Positions 7,768-16,140 of a DNA stretch of 64,000 nt are shown here, piece by piece. Source of the DNA: Pseudomonas mucoides. Lineage in GTDB: Bacteria; Pseudomonadota; Gammaproteobacteria; Pseudomonadales; Pseudomonadaceae. Where the stretch lies: the NCBI RefSeq assembly GCF_015461845.1, contig NZ_JACOPW010000011.1, forward strand, positions 62,001-126,000, in the 5' to 3' direction. The notes beneath the pieces are model-generated. The model had not been told where the DNA came from. It did no database searches and saw only the letters and a program-made list of their open reading frames with translations. Numbering within the stretch: position 1 is the stretch's first letter; the number at the start of each line of letters is the position of its first letter. Position numbers and translations under genes: made by a program.

Positions 7768-8823
7768 ATGTCACTTTCTTCCGCAGCTGTCCCCGCCCGG
7801 GGTTGGTCGTTCTGGTGGAAACCCGCCCTGTTCGTTCTGGTCGCCTGCATTGGCCTCTATTACGTCAAGTGGTCGCCCTACTACCTGAAAGCCTTCATCG
7901 CCGCTGACAACCACAGCATCGGCGCCTCCATCCTCAACGACGAACAAACCGCCCCGCTGGCCGCTGCCCTGACGTATGCCAAGGTGTATTTCCTGGCGAT
8001 CTGGAAAGCCGCCGTACTGGCGGTGATTCTGGGCTCCCTGCTGCAAGTGTTGATTCCACGGGACTGGCTGCTGCGCCTGTTCGGACGCGCCAGCTTCGCG
8101 TCGACCTTGCGCGGCGGCCTGTTCGCCCTGCCGGGGATGATGTGCTCGTGCTGCGCCGCGCCAGTGGCCGCGAGCATGCGTCGCTCAAACGTCTCGGTCG
8201 GCGCGGCGCTGGCCTTCTGGATCGGCAACCCGGTGCTCAACCCGGCAACCCTGGTGTTCATGGGGTTCGTGCTGGGTTGGGGGTTCACAGCGTTGCGCCT
8301 GGTCGCGGGGATTGTGCTGGTGTTCGGGGTGTCGATGGTCGCTCAGCGCATCAGCGGTCCGGAAACACTGCCTGAAGCGGCTGTCGAGGCGGTCGCCGAA
8401 GTCAGTGAAAAGGACACGCAACCGTTCCTGACGCGCTGGGGTAAAACCCTGTGGCAATTGTTCTGGAGCACCATTCCGATCTACATCCTGGCGGTCATGG
8501 TGCTGGGCGCGGTGCGGGTCTGGGTGTTTCCGCATATTGACGGGGCCATGGCCAACGGCCTGCTCTGGCTGGTGCCGCTGGCGATCATCGGCACGTTGTT
8601 TGTGATTCCCACCGCCGCGGAAATCCCGATCGTACAAACCATGATGACCCTGGGCATGGGCACCGCTCCAGCCGTGGCGTTGCTGATGACACTGCCGAGC
8701 ATCAGCCTGCCGTCGCTGCTGATGCTGCGCAAGGATTTCGATGCGCGGGTACTGGTGAGTGTGGCGCTGATGACCATGGGGGTCGGGGTGGTTAGCGGGT
8801 TGATCGGGGCTGCTTTGCTCTAA
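7768..8823 (+). CDS. ArsP/YraQ-family permease (DUF318)
   Basis: This 351-aa polytopic membrane protein shows two matching halves. The family signature is MMCSCCAAPVAASMRR near residue 127, with adjacent cysteines, followed by AFWIGNPVLNPATLVFMGFV. The second half carries the matching IPTAAEIPIVQTM segment. Members such as ArsP export trivalent organoarsenicals through paired cysteines; others are of unknown substrate. About eight to ten transmembrane segments can be read. No ars regulator is adjacent, so the substrate is open. The GGA before ATG is a weak ribosome site. Confidence 0.85.
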   Translation: MSLSSAAVPARGWSFWWKPALFVLVACIGLYYVKWSPYYLKAFIAADNHSIGASILNDEQTAPLAAALTYAKVYFLAIWKAAVLAVILGSLLQVLIPRDWLLRLFGRASFASTLRGGLFALPGMMCSCCAAPVAASMRRSNVSVGAALAFWIGNPVLNPATLVFMGFVLGWGFTALRLVAGIVLVFGVSMVAQRISGPETLPEAAVEAVAEVSEKDTQPFLTRWGKTLWQLFWSTIPIYILAVMVLGAVRVWVFPHIDGAMANGLLWLVPLAIIGTLFVIPTAAEIPIVQTMMTLGMGTAPAVALLMTLPSISLPSLLMLRKDFDARVLVSVALMTMGVGVVSGLIGAALL

Positions 8824-8841
8824 GATCTTTGGTGCCTGAAA

Positions 8842-8937
8842 GGGCCCTATCGCGAGCAAGCTCGCTCCCACATTTTGACCGTGTTTGATAAACATCTCGG
8901 TCTAATGTGGGAGCGAGCTTGCTCGCGATGGGGCCGG
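8842..8937. repeat. REPIN, GTGGGAGCGAGC family, outward orientation
   Basis: Two REP units in inverted orientation (CTATCGCGAGCAAGCTCGCT and TGTGGGAGCGAGCTTGCTCG) are about 32 bases apart. They lie between the convergent permease and mnmH genes. Confidence 0.85.
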
Positions 8938-8948
8938 CCAAAACGACC

Positions 8949-10052
8949 TTAATGTTGCGGGTTCACCCGCTCCCGCAGGTACTCAAGAACCGCCGCCTTC
9001 TCTCCCGCAAACTCAATCCGCACGCCTTTCTTCTCCCGCTGAAACGCATACATCGGGTCGTAATATTCACGCAGCAACCCTTCGATCCAGCCCCGGTGCA
9101 GGTCCACCGCGCCGCTTCGGCCCTGCTCCGCCAAGGCCTCTTCCATCAACACCAACATCCGCCGATGGCGTTCGCCACCCAGGCGTTTCTGCACGTTGTT
9201 GAGACTTTCCAGCAAGCGCTCGGAAAACCGCGCAAACCCCTCATCGCCATGCACACCAATGAATTCGGCACACAGGTCCACCACGTAGTCGCGCAAAATC
9301 CGCTCGACGCGCCCTTCAAGGCTGTCTTCCAGCCAGACCATCGGAAACTGCTGCATGCCCTGATACAGCGGCAACGGCAAAGCGCAACTGCCGACCGCCC
9401 GGCTCTCGTCTTCCAGCACAAACTGCTCGATGCCATGGGCGCGCTTTTTCAGCACATCCACCGCCAGACGGTTCTCGAAATCAATGTTGGATGGCTGCCC
9501 GGTCGCGCGCTTGCCGAAGCTGGAGCCGCGATGGTTGGCGTGGCCTTCAAGGTCCAGTCCATTGCTCAACTGCGTCAGCACCTCAGTCTTGCCGGTGCCG
9601 GTCATGCCGCCCAGCAAGACGAAATCGCATTGGGCAACGGCCTGATCGAGGGTGTCGAGCAAGAAGGTGCGCATCGCCTTGTAGCCGCCATCGACCCGTG
9701 GATAGTCAATGCCGGCCTCGTCCTTGAGCCACTGCTGGACGATCTGCGAGCGCAAACCGCCGCGAAAACAATACAGATACCCCTCGGGGTGCGCCCGGGC
9801 GAAATCGGCCCAGGCCTGGATGCGCTCAGCCTTGATCTCGCCGGACACCAGTTGATGCCCCAACGTGATGGCCGCCTGCTGCCCGTGTTGCTTGTAGCAA
9901 GTGCCGATGCGTTGGCGCTCGTTGTCATTCATCAGCGGCAGGTTGACCACGCCGGGGAATGAACCCTTGATGAACTCCACCGGCGCGCGCGCATCCATCA
10001 TCGGCCGGTCGTTAAGAAAGATCTCGCGGTAATCGGTGAAGTCGATCGACAT
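8949..10052 (-). CDS. mnmH: tRNA 2-selenouridine/geranyl-2-thiouridine synthase
   Basis: This 367-aa enzyme (also called SelU or YbbB) converts wobble 2-thiouridine of some tRNAs to 2-selenouridine with selenophosphate. The N-terminal rhodanese domain has the catalytic cysteine in YCFRGGLRSQIVQQWL at about residue 95. The C-terminal P-loop domain starts GGMTGTGKTEVL at about residue 146. The ATG at 10052 shares its first base with the stop of selD (TGATG), a coupling overlap, and is preferred to a TTG one codon earlier. Its selenium donor is made by the overlapping selD. Confidence 0.93.
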   Translation of the reverse strand: MSIDFTDYREIFLNDRPMMDARAPVEFIKGSFPGVVNLPLMNDNERQRIGTCYKQHGQQAAITLGHQLVSGEIKAERIQAWADFARAHPEGYLYCFRGGLRSQIVQQWLKDEAGIDYPRVDGGYKAMRTFLLDTLDQAVAQCDFVLLGGMTGTGKTEVLTQLSNGLDLEGHANHRGSSFGKRATGQPSNIDFENRLAVDVLKKRAHGIEQFVLEDESRAVGSCALPLPLYQGMQQFPMVWLEDSLEGRVERILRDYVVDLCAEFIGVHGDEGFARFSERLLESLNNVQKRLGGERHRRMLVLMEEALAEQGRSGAVDLHRGWIEGLLREYYDPMYAFQREKKGVRIEFAGEKAAVLEYLRERVNPQH

Positions 10053-11086
10053 CAAAACACCTCAACCGCGTGTGTCTGTCGCTCAACCAGTTCGCCTATC
10101 GGTTCCAGGTTCAGCCCCAGTTCGGCCGCCACCGCGAGGAACCGTTCATTGCCTTCGGGCGTGACCGCAATCAGCAGGCCACCGCTGGTCTGCGGATCGC
10201 ACAGCACGCGTTTGTGCAGTTCCTGGAGTCGTCCCAGTTTGCTGGCGTAACTGTCGAAATTGCGCAGTGTCCCGCCCGGCACGCAGCCTTGCTCGAGGTA
10301 ATACTCGACACCGGGCAGACGCGGCACGCGGTTGTATTCAATGCGGGCGGTCAGTTGGCTGCCGTCGGCCATTTCCACCAGGTGCCCCAGCAGACCAAAC
10401 CCGGTGACGTCAGTCATCGCGGTCACGCCGTCGAGCTTGCCGAAACGGCTGCCGGGTTTGTTCAGGGTGCACATCCAGTCGCGGGCCAGACCGATGTCGG
10501 CGGTGCGCAACTTGCCCTTCTTCTCGGCGGTGGTAAGGATGCCGATGCCCAGCGGCTTGGTCAGGTAGAGCAGGCAGCCGGCGGTGGCCGTGTCATTGCG
10601 CTTCATGTGGCGCTTTTCCACCAGCCCGGTCACAGCCAGGCCAAAGATCGGCTCCGGTGCATCGATGGAGTGCCCACCAGCCAGCGGAATCCCGGCCTCG
10701 TCGCAGACCGAGCGGCCGCCGCGAATCACTTCCCGGGCAATCTCCGGCGCCAGCACATTCACCGGCCAGCCGAGGATCGCAATCGCCATCAGCGGATCGC
10801 CGCCCATGGCGTAGATGTCGCTGATGGCATTGGTGGCGGCGATGCGGCCGAAGTCGAACGGGTCGTCGACGATGGGCATGAAGAAATCCGTGGTCGAGAC
10901 GACCCCGCGTTCTTCATCAATGGCGTACACCGCCGCGTCATCGCGCGACGCATTGCCGACCCAGAGTTTGGGGTCGAGGTTCTGCGCCCCGCTGCCGGCC
11001 AGAATCACTTCCAGAACCTGGGGCGAGATTTTGCAACCGCATCCTGCGCCGTGGCTGTATTGGGTCAGACGAATCGGCTCGCTCAT
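10052..11086 (-). CDS. selD: Selenophosphate synthetase
   Basis: This 344-aa ATP-dependent enzyme makes selenophosphate from selenide. The N-terminal motif YSHGAGCGCKISP has cysteine (about residue 17) at the catalytic position rather than selenocysteine, followed by the conserved lysine. The Gly-rich nucleotide site and DVTGFGLLGHL are typical. The ATG at 11086 has AAGG eight bases upstream; a GTG three codons earlier is less likely. It is the first gene of a selD-mnmH operon, so at this locus selenium is directed to tRNA modification. selA/selB are not in the window. Confidence 0.94.
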   Translation of the reverse strand: MSEPIRLTQYSHGAGCGCKISPQVLEVILAGSGAQNLDPKLWVGNASRDDAAVYAIDEERGVVSTTDFFMPIVDDPFDFGRIAATNAISDIYAMGGDPLMAIAILGWPVNVLAPEIAREVIRGGRSVCDEAGIPLAGGHSIDAPEPIFGLAVTGLVEKRHMKRNDTATAGCLLYLTKPLGIGILTTAEKKGKLRTADIGLARDWMCTLNKPGSRFGKLDGVTAMTDVTGFGLLGHLVEMADGSQLTARIEYNRVPRLPGVEYYLEQGCVPGGTLRNFDSYASKLGRLQELHKRVLCDPQTSGGLLIAVTPEGNERFLAVAAELGLNLEPIGELVERQTHAVEVF

Positions 11087-11171
11087 GGGGTGCACCTTGT
11101 GGGATCAATGCGGCCGATTCTAGCAGAGCATGGCCGGAGCAAGGCGCGAGCATCGCAGGTACTGATAGACA

Positions 11172-11275
11172 GCCATCGCGAACAGGCTCACTCCTGCATT
11201 TGATCTTCAGTGAACACAAATCCAGTGTTCGACACAGATCCGTTGTAGGAATGAGCCTGCTCGCGAAGAGGCCGG
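11172..11275. repeat. REPIN, GTAGGAGTGAGC family (diverged)
   Basis: An inverted pair CATCGCGAACAGGCTCACTC and TGTAGGAATGAGCCTGCTCG brackets about 50 bases. Both units carry base changes against the other members in the window. It lies upstream of selD. Confidence 0.75.
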
Positions 11276-11296
11276 CGCAACCCGCATCAGTGCCGG

Positions 11297-12253
11297 TTAT
11301 GGCAACAGAATCACCTTGTCACCGCTGCCCTGATTCACTTCCGCATACCGCTCCAGCCCTTCCGCCAGCGGTGATTCAAACAAACCCTCGGGCAACGGCA
11401 ACAAATCCTGATCAAAGAACTTACCGAATTGATCAAGCATTGCCGCGCACGCCTGAACCCCATACAGCAACGAGTTGATCCCCACCACCGAACCGCCCTT
11501 GCGATACAGCGCCAGGGCCGGCAGTTGCACCATGCCGTCCACCGGCGCGGCGATGATGGCGATGCGGCCGAAGGTTGCCAGGGCCGCAACCGAGGCCGGC
11601 AGCCAGAACCCGGTGGTGTCGAAAATCACGTCGGCGCCGCCGCGATACACGGCGTTCACCTGGGCGCCCAAGTCCTCCGGCTTATCCAGTTGCAGCGTCT
11701 GATAACCCTGAGCCTGCAATTCCTTGACCTGCTCCGGTCGCCGCGCCGCCGCCAGCACCTGGGCGCCGCGTACCTTGGCCAGCGCCAACGCCGCGCTGCC
11801 CACCGCACCGCCACCGATCACTAACAAGCGCGTTTGCGCCGTCACCAGGCTGCGCTCCAACGCATCCCACGCCGTGGTGTAGGGCACGCCGAGGCTGGCG
11901 GCCTGGGCAAAACTCAGGTGGGTCGGTTTGAGCGCCACGCCGTTGGCCGGCAGCTTGACGAATTGCGCATGGGAGCCGTCGGCAAAGAACCCCAGTTCAC
12001 GCCCGGTGCCCCAGACTGCCTGGCCGATCAGCGCCTGCGGGCCTTCAACCACGACACCGGCAAAATCCCGACCGGGAATCCGTGGCAGCGTGGTGTAGGG
12101 GAAACGTCCCAGCACGTTCTTCACGTCGCTGGGGTTGAGGCCGGCGGCCTTGATCTGCACCAGTACTTCATCGGCGCCGGGAACGGGCGTCGGCACGTCA
12201 ACGTAGCGCAAGGCCGAGAGGTCGCCGGTTTTGTCGAACTGCAATGCTTTCAT
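11297..12253 (-). CDS. Zinc-independent quinone-oxidoreductase-like MDR protein
   Basis: This 318-aa medium-chain dehydrogenase/reductase has an N-terminal GroES-like domain (LNPSDVKNVLGRFPYTTLPRIPGRDFAG) and a Rossmann domain with the nucleotide motif VIGGGAVGSAAL at about residue 150. The zinc ligands of alcohol dehydrogenases are absent, as in quinone oxidoreductases. The preferred start is 12253, with GGAA seven bases upstream; an ATG four codons earlier is possible. It follows a xapX gene by 28 bases and an AraC regulator gene, all on the minus strand, suggesting a small detoxification unit under that regulator. The substrate is unknown. Confidence 0.85.
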   Translation of the reverse strand: MKALQFDKTGDLSALRYVDVPTPVPGADEVLVQIKAAGLNPSDVKNVLGRFPYTTLPRIPGRDFAGVVVEGPQALIGQAVWGTGRELGFFADGSHAQFVKLPANGVALKPTHLSFAQAASLGVPYTTAWDALERSLVTAQTRLLVIGGGAVGSAALALAKVRGAQVLAAARRPEQVKELQAQGYQTLQLDKPEDLGAQVNAVYRGGADVIFDTTGFWLPASVAALATFGRIAIIAAPVDGMVQLPALALYRKGGSVVGINSLLYGVQACAAMLDQFGKFFDQDLLPLPEGLFESPLAEGLERYAEVNQGSGDKVILLP

Positions 12254-12281
12254 GAGCGTTTCCATGGAGTAAATGAACGGT

Positions 12282-12455
12282 TCAGGAGATCCAGCCAGCG
12301 ACCAGTTGCCGGCCCATGGGCCACAACTTTTCACCGGCCAGCATGCCGAGCAGCCCGACCAGCGCGATGGCCGGTGGTGCGGGGGAACGAAAGTCCAGCG
12401 CGCCGTAGAGCAAACCGACGCCCAGACCGATGACCAGCGAGATGAGGTAGCTCAT
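12282..12455 (-). CDS. XapX-domain small membrane protein (DUF1427)
   Basis: This 57-aa protein is almost entirely two hydrophobic helices (SLVIGLGVGLLYGAL and IALVGLLGMLAGE) separated by the family-typical DFRSPAPP turn. GGAG six bases upstream supports the ATG at 12455. XapX proteins are inner-membrane proteins of unknown function often next to oxidoreductases and xanthosine-type genes. The neighbouring downstream oxidoreductase gene starts 28 bases away. Confidence 0.85.
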   Translation of the reverse strand: MSYLISLVIGLGVGLLYGALDFRSPAPPAIALVGLLGMLAGEKLWPMGRQLVAGWIS

Positions 12456-12562
12456 GGCGGACTCCGGGGGCAATGAAGACAGGCCCAAAGTCTAGTGCGA
12501 GGTGACAGCGGGCACCGGCCAAGTGCTTCTGAATTTCGGCCAAAGCACCCATATCCCAGCTG

Positions 12563-13342
12563 CTACAAGGTTTGGATATGGCTGGAAAATTGTGAAGGCG
12601 CGATGCCCAGTTCCCGGCGGAACATGTCGCTGAAGCTGCTCGGTGAATAGCCCAGCTCGCGGGCAATTGCGCTGACCGACACGCCCTGAATCAGCTCGGC
12701 CACCGCCGTCGCCAGTTGCACCTGTCGTCGCCATTCGGCGAAGCCCATGCCCAGCCCCTCCTTGAACAACCGCGCCAGGGTGCGCACGCTGGCACCGGCG
12801 TTTTCAGCGTGTTGTTCGAACGGGATGTCCAGCGAAGGCGCGACCATGACCGCCTGACAGAGGTTCATCAGGCGCCGGTCGGAATCATCCGGCAACGGGA
12901 TTTTCAACAGAGAGCGCCTGGCTCGTCTAAGCTCCAACAGCGCCAGGCCGACCAGTGCTTCGTAATACTCGGGCGCACCATCGTTACCCTGTTCGACCAA
13001 GCCGACGATCAATTCACGCAGCAAGCCGCCGACTTCGATGACCTGGACCGTGTTGTCCAGCGTGGCGGCCAGGGACGGCCGCAGGTAGATGTTGCGCATC
13101 TGCAAGTCCGACACCACACGAATCCCGTGAGGCATGCCCGGCGGTAGCCATACCGCCCGCTGCGGCGGCACCACCAGCGCCTCATGGGGCGTTTCAACCC
13201 ACATTACCCCGCTCATCGCATACAGCAATTGGCCCCAGACATGCTCGTGCGGCTCGATATACAGGCCGCGCGGATAAGTGCGCGCCAGCGGTTGCACGGG
13301 CACATCGGTGTCACTCAGGTCAGGGGGCGCAGCAAGGGCCAT
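12563..13342 (-). CDS. AraC-family transcriptional regulator with cupin sensor domain
   Basis: This 259-aa protein has an N-terminal cupin domain (RGLYIEPHEHVWGQLLYA, VVPPQRAVWLPPGMPH) and a C-terminal AraC DNA-binding domain with two helix-turn-helix motifs (ASVRTLARLFKEGLGMGF and ISAIARELGYSPSSFSDMFR-like sequence). The start at 13342 opens just before the cupin; an upstream in-frame extension to 13405 is less likely. It lies 107 bases upstream of xapX on the same strand. This NimR-like architecture often controls an adjacent efflux or detoxification gene. The ligand is unknown. Confidence 0.88.
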   Translation of the reverse strand: MALAAPPDLSDTDVPVQPLARTYPRGLYIEPHEHVWGQLLYAMSGVMWVETPHEALVVPPQRAVWLPPGMPHGIRVVSDLQMRNIYLRPSLAATLDNTVQVIEVGGLLRELIVGLVEQGNDGAPEYYEALVGLALLELRRARRSLLKIPLPDDSDRRLMNLCQAVMVAPSLDIPFEQHAENAGASVRTLARLFKEGLGMGFAEWRRQVQLATAVAELIQGVSVSAIARELGYSPSSFSDMFRRELGIAPSQFSSHIQTL

Positions 13343-13488
13343 GGGGCAGCAATCATTGAGGTTTTCAGGTCTTGCATGGTAACCAGCCCGAGGCCTTGTC
13401 GCCACTGGCTGCCACCGTCTGACAATAAGACTGAATTTTCCGTAACCCCAATGATCCTTCTATTACCACAGGGAGGAATACGGGCTTT

Positions 13489-13716
13489 ATGAACAACGCA
13501 AAACTATTCGTCATTGAATACACCCTTCATGGCGTCCCCAAGTCATTCATCATCCGCCTGGACAAGATGGACAACGCGGAAGCTTGGCATTGGGCAAGCT
13601 GCGACGCCGGAGTGGGCAGGATCCCGCGATTCGGCCGAGAGAAGGTGCAAAAGACCAGCAAACCGATGGCGGAGAAATTCGGGGTCGAGAATGTGAAGTG
13701 GCGGCCGGCGAGTTAA
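13489..13716 (+). CDS. Small conserved Pseudomonas protein (DUF6555-like)
   Basis: This 75-aa soluble protein contains YTLHGVPKSFIIRLDKMDNA, AWHWASCDAG and a basic C-terminal half (FGREKVQKTSKPMAEKFG). The pattern resembles short Pseudomonas proteins grouped as DUF6555, a name given from memory with moderate certainty. It has no signal peptide, membrane segment or catalytic motif. The upstream AGGGAGG ribosome site lies well before ATG. It is a single gene followed by a REPIN. Confidence 0.7.
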   Translation: MNNAKLFVIEYTLHGVPKSFIIRLDKMDNAEAWHWASCDAGVGRIPRFGREKVQKTSKPMAEKFGVENVKWRPAS

Positions 13717-13749
13717 TGAAGTGGGGGCCCGATCACGCGACTGGAACCT

Positions 13750-13838
13750 TGTGGGAGTGAGCTTGCTCGCGATGGCGTCGGCACTTTCAACAGGTAAGTG
13801 ACTGACAGTCCGCTATCGCGAGCAAGCTCGCTCCCACA
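13750..13838. repeat. REPIN, GTGGGAGCGAGC family
   Basis: TGTGGGAGTGAGCTTGCTCG and the inverted CGCGAGCAAGCTCGCTCCCA are separated by about 42 bases. It lies between the small conserved gene and the convergent metallothionein gene. Confidence 0.85.
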
Positions 13839-13887
13839 TTGATTCGGGTTGATCGGCCTTCCCGATCAGGCTCCACTTTTTTATGCA

Positions 13888-14055
13888 CTACTTCTCGTGA
13901 GCACACTTGCAGCCCTTGCTGGAGCATTCTTCGCCGTGCTCATGGTGCTTGGCGCAGGCCTCGCAGCAATAGTGCTTACCGTGGCGCGCTATCGGATGCT
14001 CGCCCAGCTTGCACGAGCATTTGGGACAATCGCAGATACTGTCACTGCTGATCAT
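13888..14055 (-). CDS. Metallothionein, PmtA/SmtA family
   Basis: This 55-aa reading frame is too short for most gene callers. It reads MISSDSICDCPKCSCKLGEH, then HYCCEACAKHH, EECSSKGCKC and AHEK. Ten cysteines (8, 10, 13, 15, 30, 31, 34, 44, 49, 51) are arranged as CxCxxCxC, CCxxC, C and CxC, with histidines at 37, 38, 40 and 53. This is the bacterial metallothionein pattern of SmtA and of the Pseudomonas MTs, where cysteines and histidines bind about four Zn or Cd ions in one cluster. GGAG eight bases before ATG supports translation. It is a single gene; the next minus-strand gene upstream ends 72 bases away. Confidence 0.92.
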   Translation of the reverse strand: MISSDSICDCPKCSCKLGEHPIARHGKHYCCEACAKHHEHGEECSSKGCKCAHEK

Positions 14056-14127
14056 GAGTCAGACTCCATTGGTGTGGTCGTCGGGATGCCGCAGACGCGG
14101 CCCGTCTAACCAGTGTAGGAGTTTGTG

Positions 14128-14583
14128 TCAGGCCTGCCGGGTGCTGCTGCGATACATGAACACCAGCGCCAGCCCCAGGCACACCATTGCCACGATCCGG
14201 CTGTTCGACAAATCGATGGCCGGATTGCCCAGCCAGCCGAAATTGTCGATCAGCATGCCCATGCCCAGTTGCCCGACGATCACCGCCACGGTCGCCACCG
14301 CTGTGCCGACCCTGGGCACCGCGCCGACCATGACCATCATGTACACCACGCCGAACAGCGCGCCACTGAGCTGCCATTTCGGCACGTCCAGCAAACTCAA
14401 GGCCTGCGCCGGTTCGAAAAACAGGATCAGCAGACCGGTGACCACCGCGCCCACCACGAAGGTCAGCAAACTGCTGCGCAACACGCCCACCGTTTCGCCC
14501 AGACGGCCATTGATCGCCGCCTGCACACTCAGCACCGCACCCGCCGCGACGATCACGGCCAACAAAATAATCAGATTCATCAT
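14128..14583 (-). CDS. YdcZ/DUF606-family membrane transporter, subunit 2
   Basis: This 151-aa inner-membrane protein has five predicted hydrophobic helices and the DUF606 pattern: VQAAINGRLGETVG near the start, the central GALFGVVYMM and DNFGWLG near the end. The ATG overlaps the stop of the preceding homologous gene (TAATG), so the two half-size proteins are translationally coupled and probably form a dimeric DMT-type transporter. The second ATG at 14580 is an alternative start. The substrate is unknown. The divergent LysR gene beyond its partner is the likely regulator. Confidence 0.85.
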   Translation of the reverse strand: MMNLIILLAVIVAAGAVLSVQAAINGRLGETVGVLRSSLLTFVVGAVVTGLLILFFEPAQALSLLDVPKWQLSGALFGVVYMMVMVGAVPRVGTAVATVAVIVGQLGMGMLIDNFGWLGNPAIDLSNSRIVAMVCLGLALVFMYRSSTRQA

Positions 14584-15068
14584 TAACCCCGAGCGATCAA
14601 AACAAGTGCCACGACAATCAGCAGCAACGCCAGCCAGCGTTCACCGTTGACCTTTTTGCGGCTCGTGCCGAACCAGCCGAAGTGATCGATCAGTACGCTT
14701 TTGCCGACCTGCCCGCAGAGAATCGCGATCATGGTCATCGCAATGCCGATGTGCGGCGTGGCCAGGGTCAGCACCACCACATAAATCGGCCCGAGAAAGC
14801 CGCCGATCAATTGCCAGCGCGGCAAAGTGTTCAACGCCGGGCCTTGTTGCGGGCCGCTGAACAACAGCAGCAAAAACAGAATCGCCGAGCCGACCCCGAA
14901 GATGCTCAACGTCGCCCATAAATGCCCAACCTGGACCCCGAGCGGCCCGAGTAACCCCGCCTCCACGGAAAGGCCCATGCCCGCGAGGATCACCAACGGC
15001 AACAGCAATAGCCGCAGCCCTGGTTTGGTCGCGGGTGTGACCGCGGTGTCGATTGAAGACGCTTGCAT
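14583..15068 (-). CDS. YdcZ/DUF606-family membrane transporter, subunit 1
   Basis: This 161-aa, five-helix DUF606 protein is homologous to its downstream partner: LSVEAGLLGPLGVQVG, GGFLGPIYVVVLTLATP and DHFGWFGTSRKK are the counterparts of the motifs there. The start at 15068 is preferred because the upstream extension to 15209 has no family resemblance and runs into the promoter region. The gene is divergent from a LysR regulator, 112 bases away, the common layout for regulator and target. Confidence 0.83.
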   Translation of the reverse strand: MQASSIDTAVTPATKPGLRLLLLPLVILAGMGLSVEAGLLGPLGVQVGHLWATLSIFGVGSAILFLLLLFSGPQQGPALNTLPRWQLIGGFLGPIYVVVLTLATPHIGIAMTMIAILCGQVGKSVLIDHFGWFGTSRKKVNGERWLALLLIVVALVLIARG

Positions 15069-15180
15069 AAAGGAAACCTGCCTGTAGAAACAATGGCCGG
15101 CATTATCCGGTGGCAGAGCTTTGCGATAAATGGGAGCATTCTGACAACACTTTTGCGTAATCCGCACAGCAGGATGAACC

Positions 15181-16116
15181 ATGCACGGTCTCAACGAACT
15201 CGGGTTCAAGGCGCTTCGGCTGTTTGTCGCTGTGCTCGACCACGGCAGTTTTTCAGAAGTGGCACGGCGCGAGGGTCTGGCGCCCTCTTCGATTTCCCGG
15301 CAGATCCAGCTAATGGAACAGGCCCTGAGCCAGCAATTGCTCTACCGCCACACTCGCGCCGTCACGCCCACCGAAGCCGGGCGCATGCTCGGTCATCATG
15401 CGCGGCGGGTGCTGGTGCAACTGGAAGAAGCCGAACAAGCCTTGCAGGAACAGCAAAGTGAACCCAGCGGACTGGTGCGGATCAACGCCCCCGTGGTGTT
15501 CGGCCAACGACACCTGACGCCGTGGCTGGGGCAATTGTGCGAGCGCTATCCGAAGCTGCAGCTGGATATCCAGCAAACCGACCATTACATCGACCCGCTG
15601 CAAGAAGGCGCCGACCTGCTGTTTCGCATCGGCCCGCTGCACGACTCCAGCATGCAGGCACGGATCCTCGCGCCGCACCGCTTTCAAGTCGCCGCCAGCC
15701 CGGCCTACCTCGAACGCCACGGCACGCCGCAACGCCCTGAAGACCTCGCGGCGCATCAATGCCTGGCTTACAAAGGCGCGACCGGCCTGCAACGCTGGTT
15801 TTTCCGCAAGGATCAGCAGGACTGGGCGCCCTACTCGGTCAAAGGGCCGATCACCGGCAACCACGCCGACACCTTGGTGCAAGCGGCTGAGCAAGGGTTG
15901 GGGCTGGTGATGTTTCCGTCATGGCTGATTGGTGAAGCAGTGCGCGAAGGCACGCTGGTGCCGGTGCTGGGGGAATTTCAGGTCTCCAACAGCCTGGAGC
16001 CGCAACAGATTGCGGTGCTGTGGCCGGGCAGCCGACGATTGTCGGTGAAGGTGCGGACGGTGATTGATTTCTTTGTCGAGTGCTTTGGGGTGGTGCCGTA
16101 TTGGGACAGGCCGTAG
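15181..16116 (+). CDS. LysR-family transcriptional regulator
   Basis: This 311-aa protein has an N-terminal winged helix-turn-helix (ALRLFVAVLDHGSFSEVARR, then PSSISRQIQLMEQALSQQL) and a C-terminal substrate-binding domain from about residue 90 (GLVRINAPVVFGQRHLTPWL). AGGA six bases before ATG supports the start. Its divergence from the paired DUF606 transporter genes suggests that it regulates them, with a small-molecule inducer not deducible from sequence. Confidence 0.9.
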   Translation: MHGLNELGFKALRLFVAVLDHGSFSEVARREGLAPSSISRQIQLMEQALSQQLLYRHTRAVTPTEAGRMLGHHARRVLVQLEEAEQALQEQQSEPSGLVRINAPVVFGQRHLTPWLGQLCERYPKLQLDIQQTDHYIDPLQEGADLLFRIGPLHDSSMQARILAPHRFQVAASPAYLERHGTPQRPEDLAAHQCLAYKGATGLQRWFFRKDQQDWAPYSVKGPITGNHADTLVQAAEQGLGLVMFPSWLIGEAVREGTLVPVLGEFQVSNSLEPQQIAVLWPGSRRLSVKVRTVIDFFVECFGVVPYWDRP

Positions 16117-16140
16117 CGACCTGCCCTGCAAGGGATGCAA

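Noticed and set aside
10052..10054. Possible in-frame UGA selenocysteine codon at the selD/mnmH junction
   Set aside because: The UGA is the normal selD stop in the coupling overlap TGATG, and SelD has Cys at its catalytic position.
13849..14109. 86-aa plus-strand hydrophobic frame
   Set aside because: It is the complement of the metallothionein gene. Its hydrophobicity comes from reading cysteine and lysine codons backwards.
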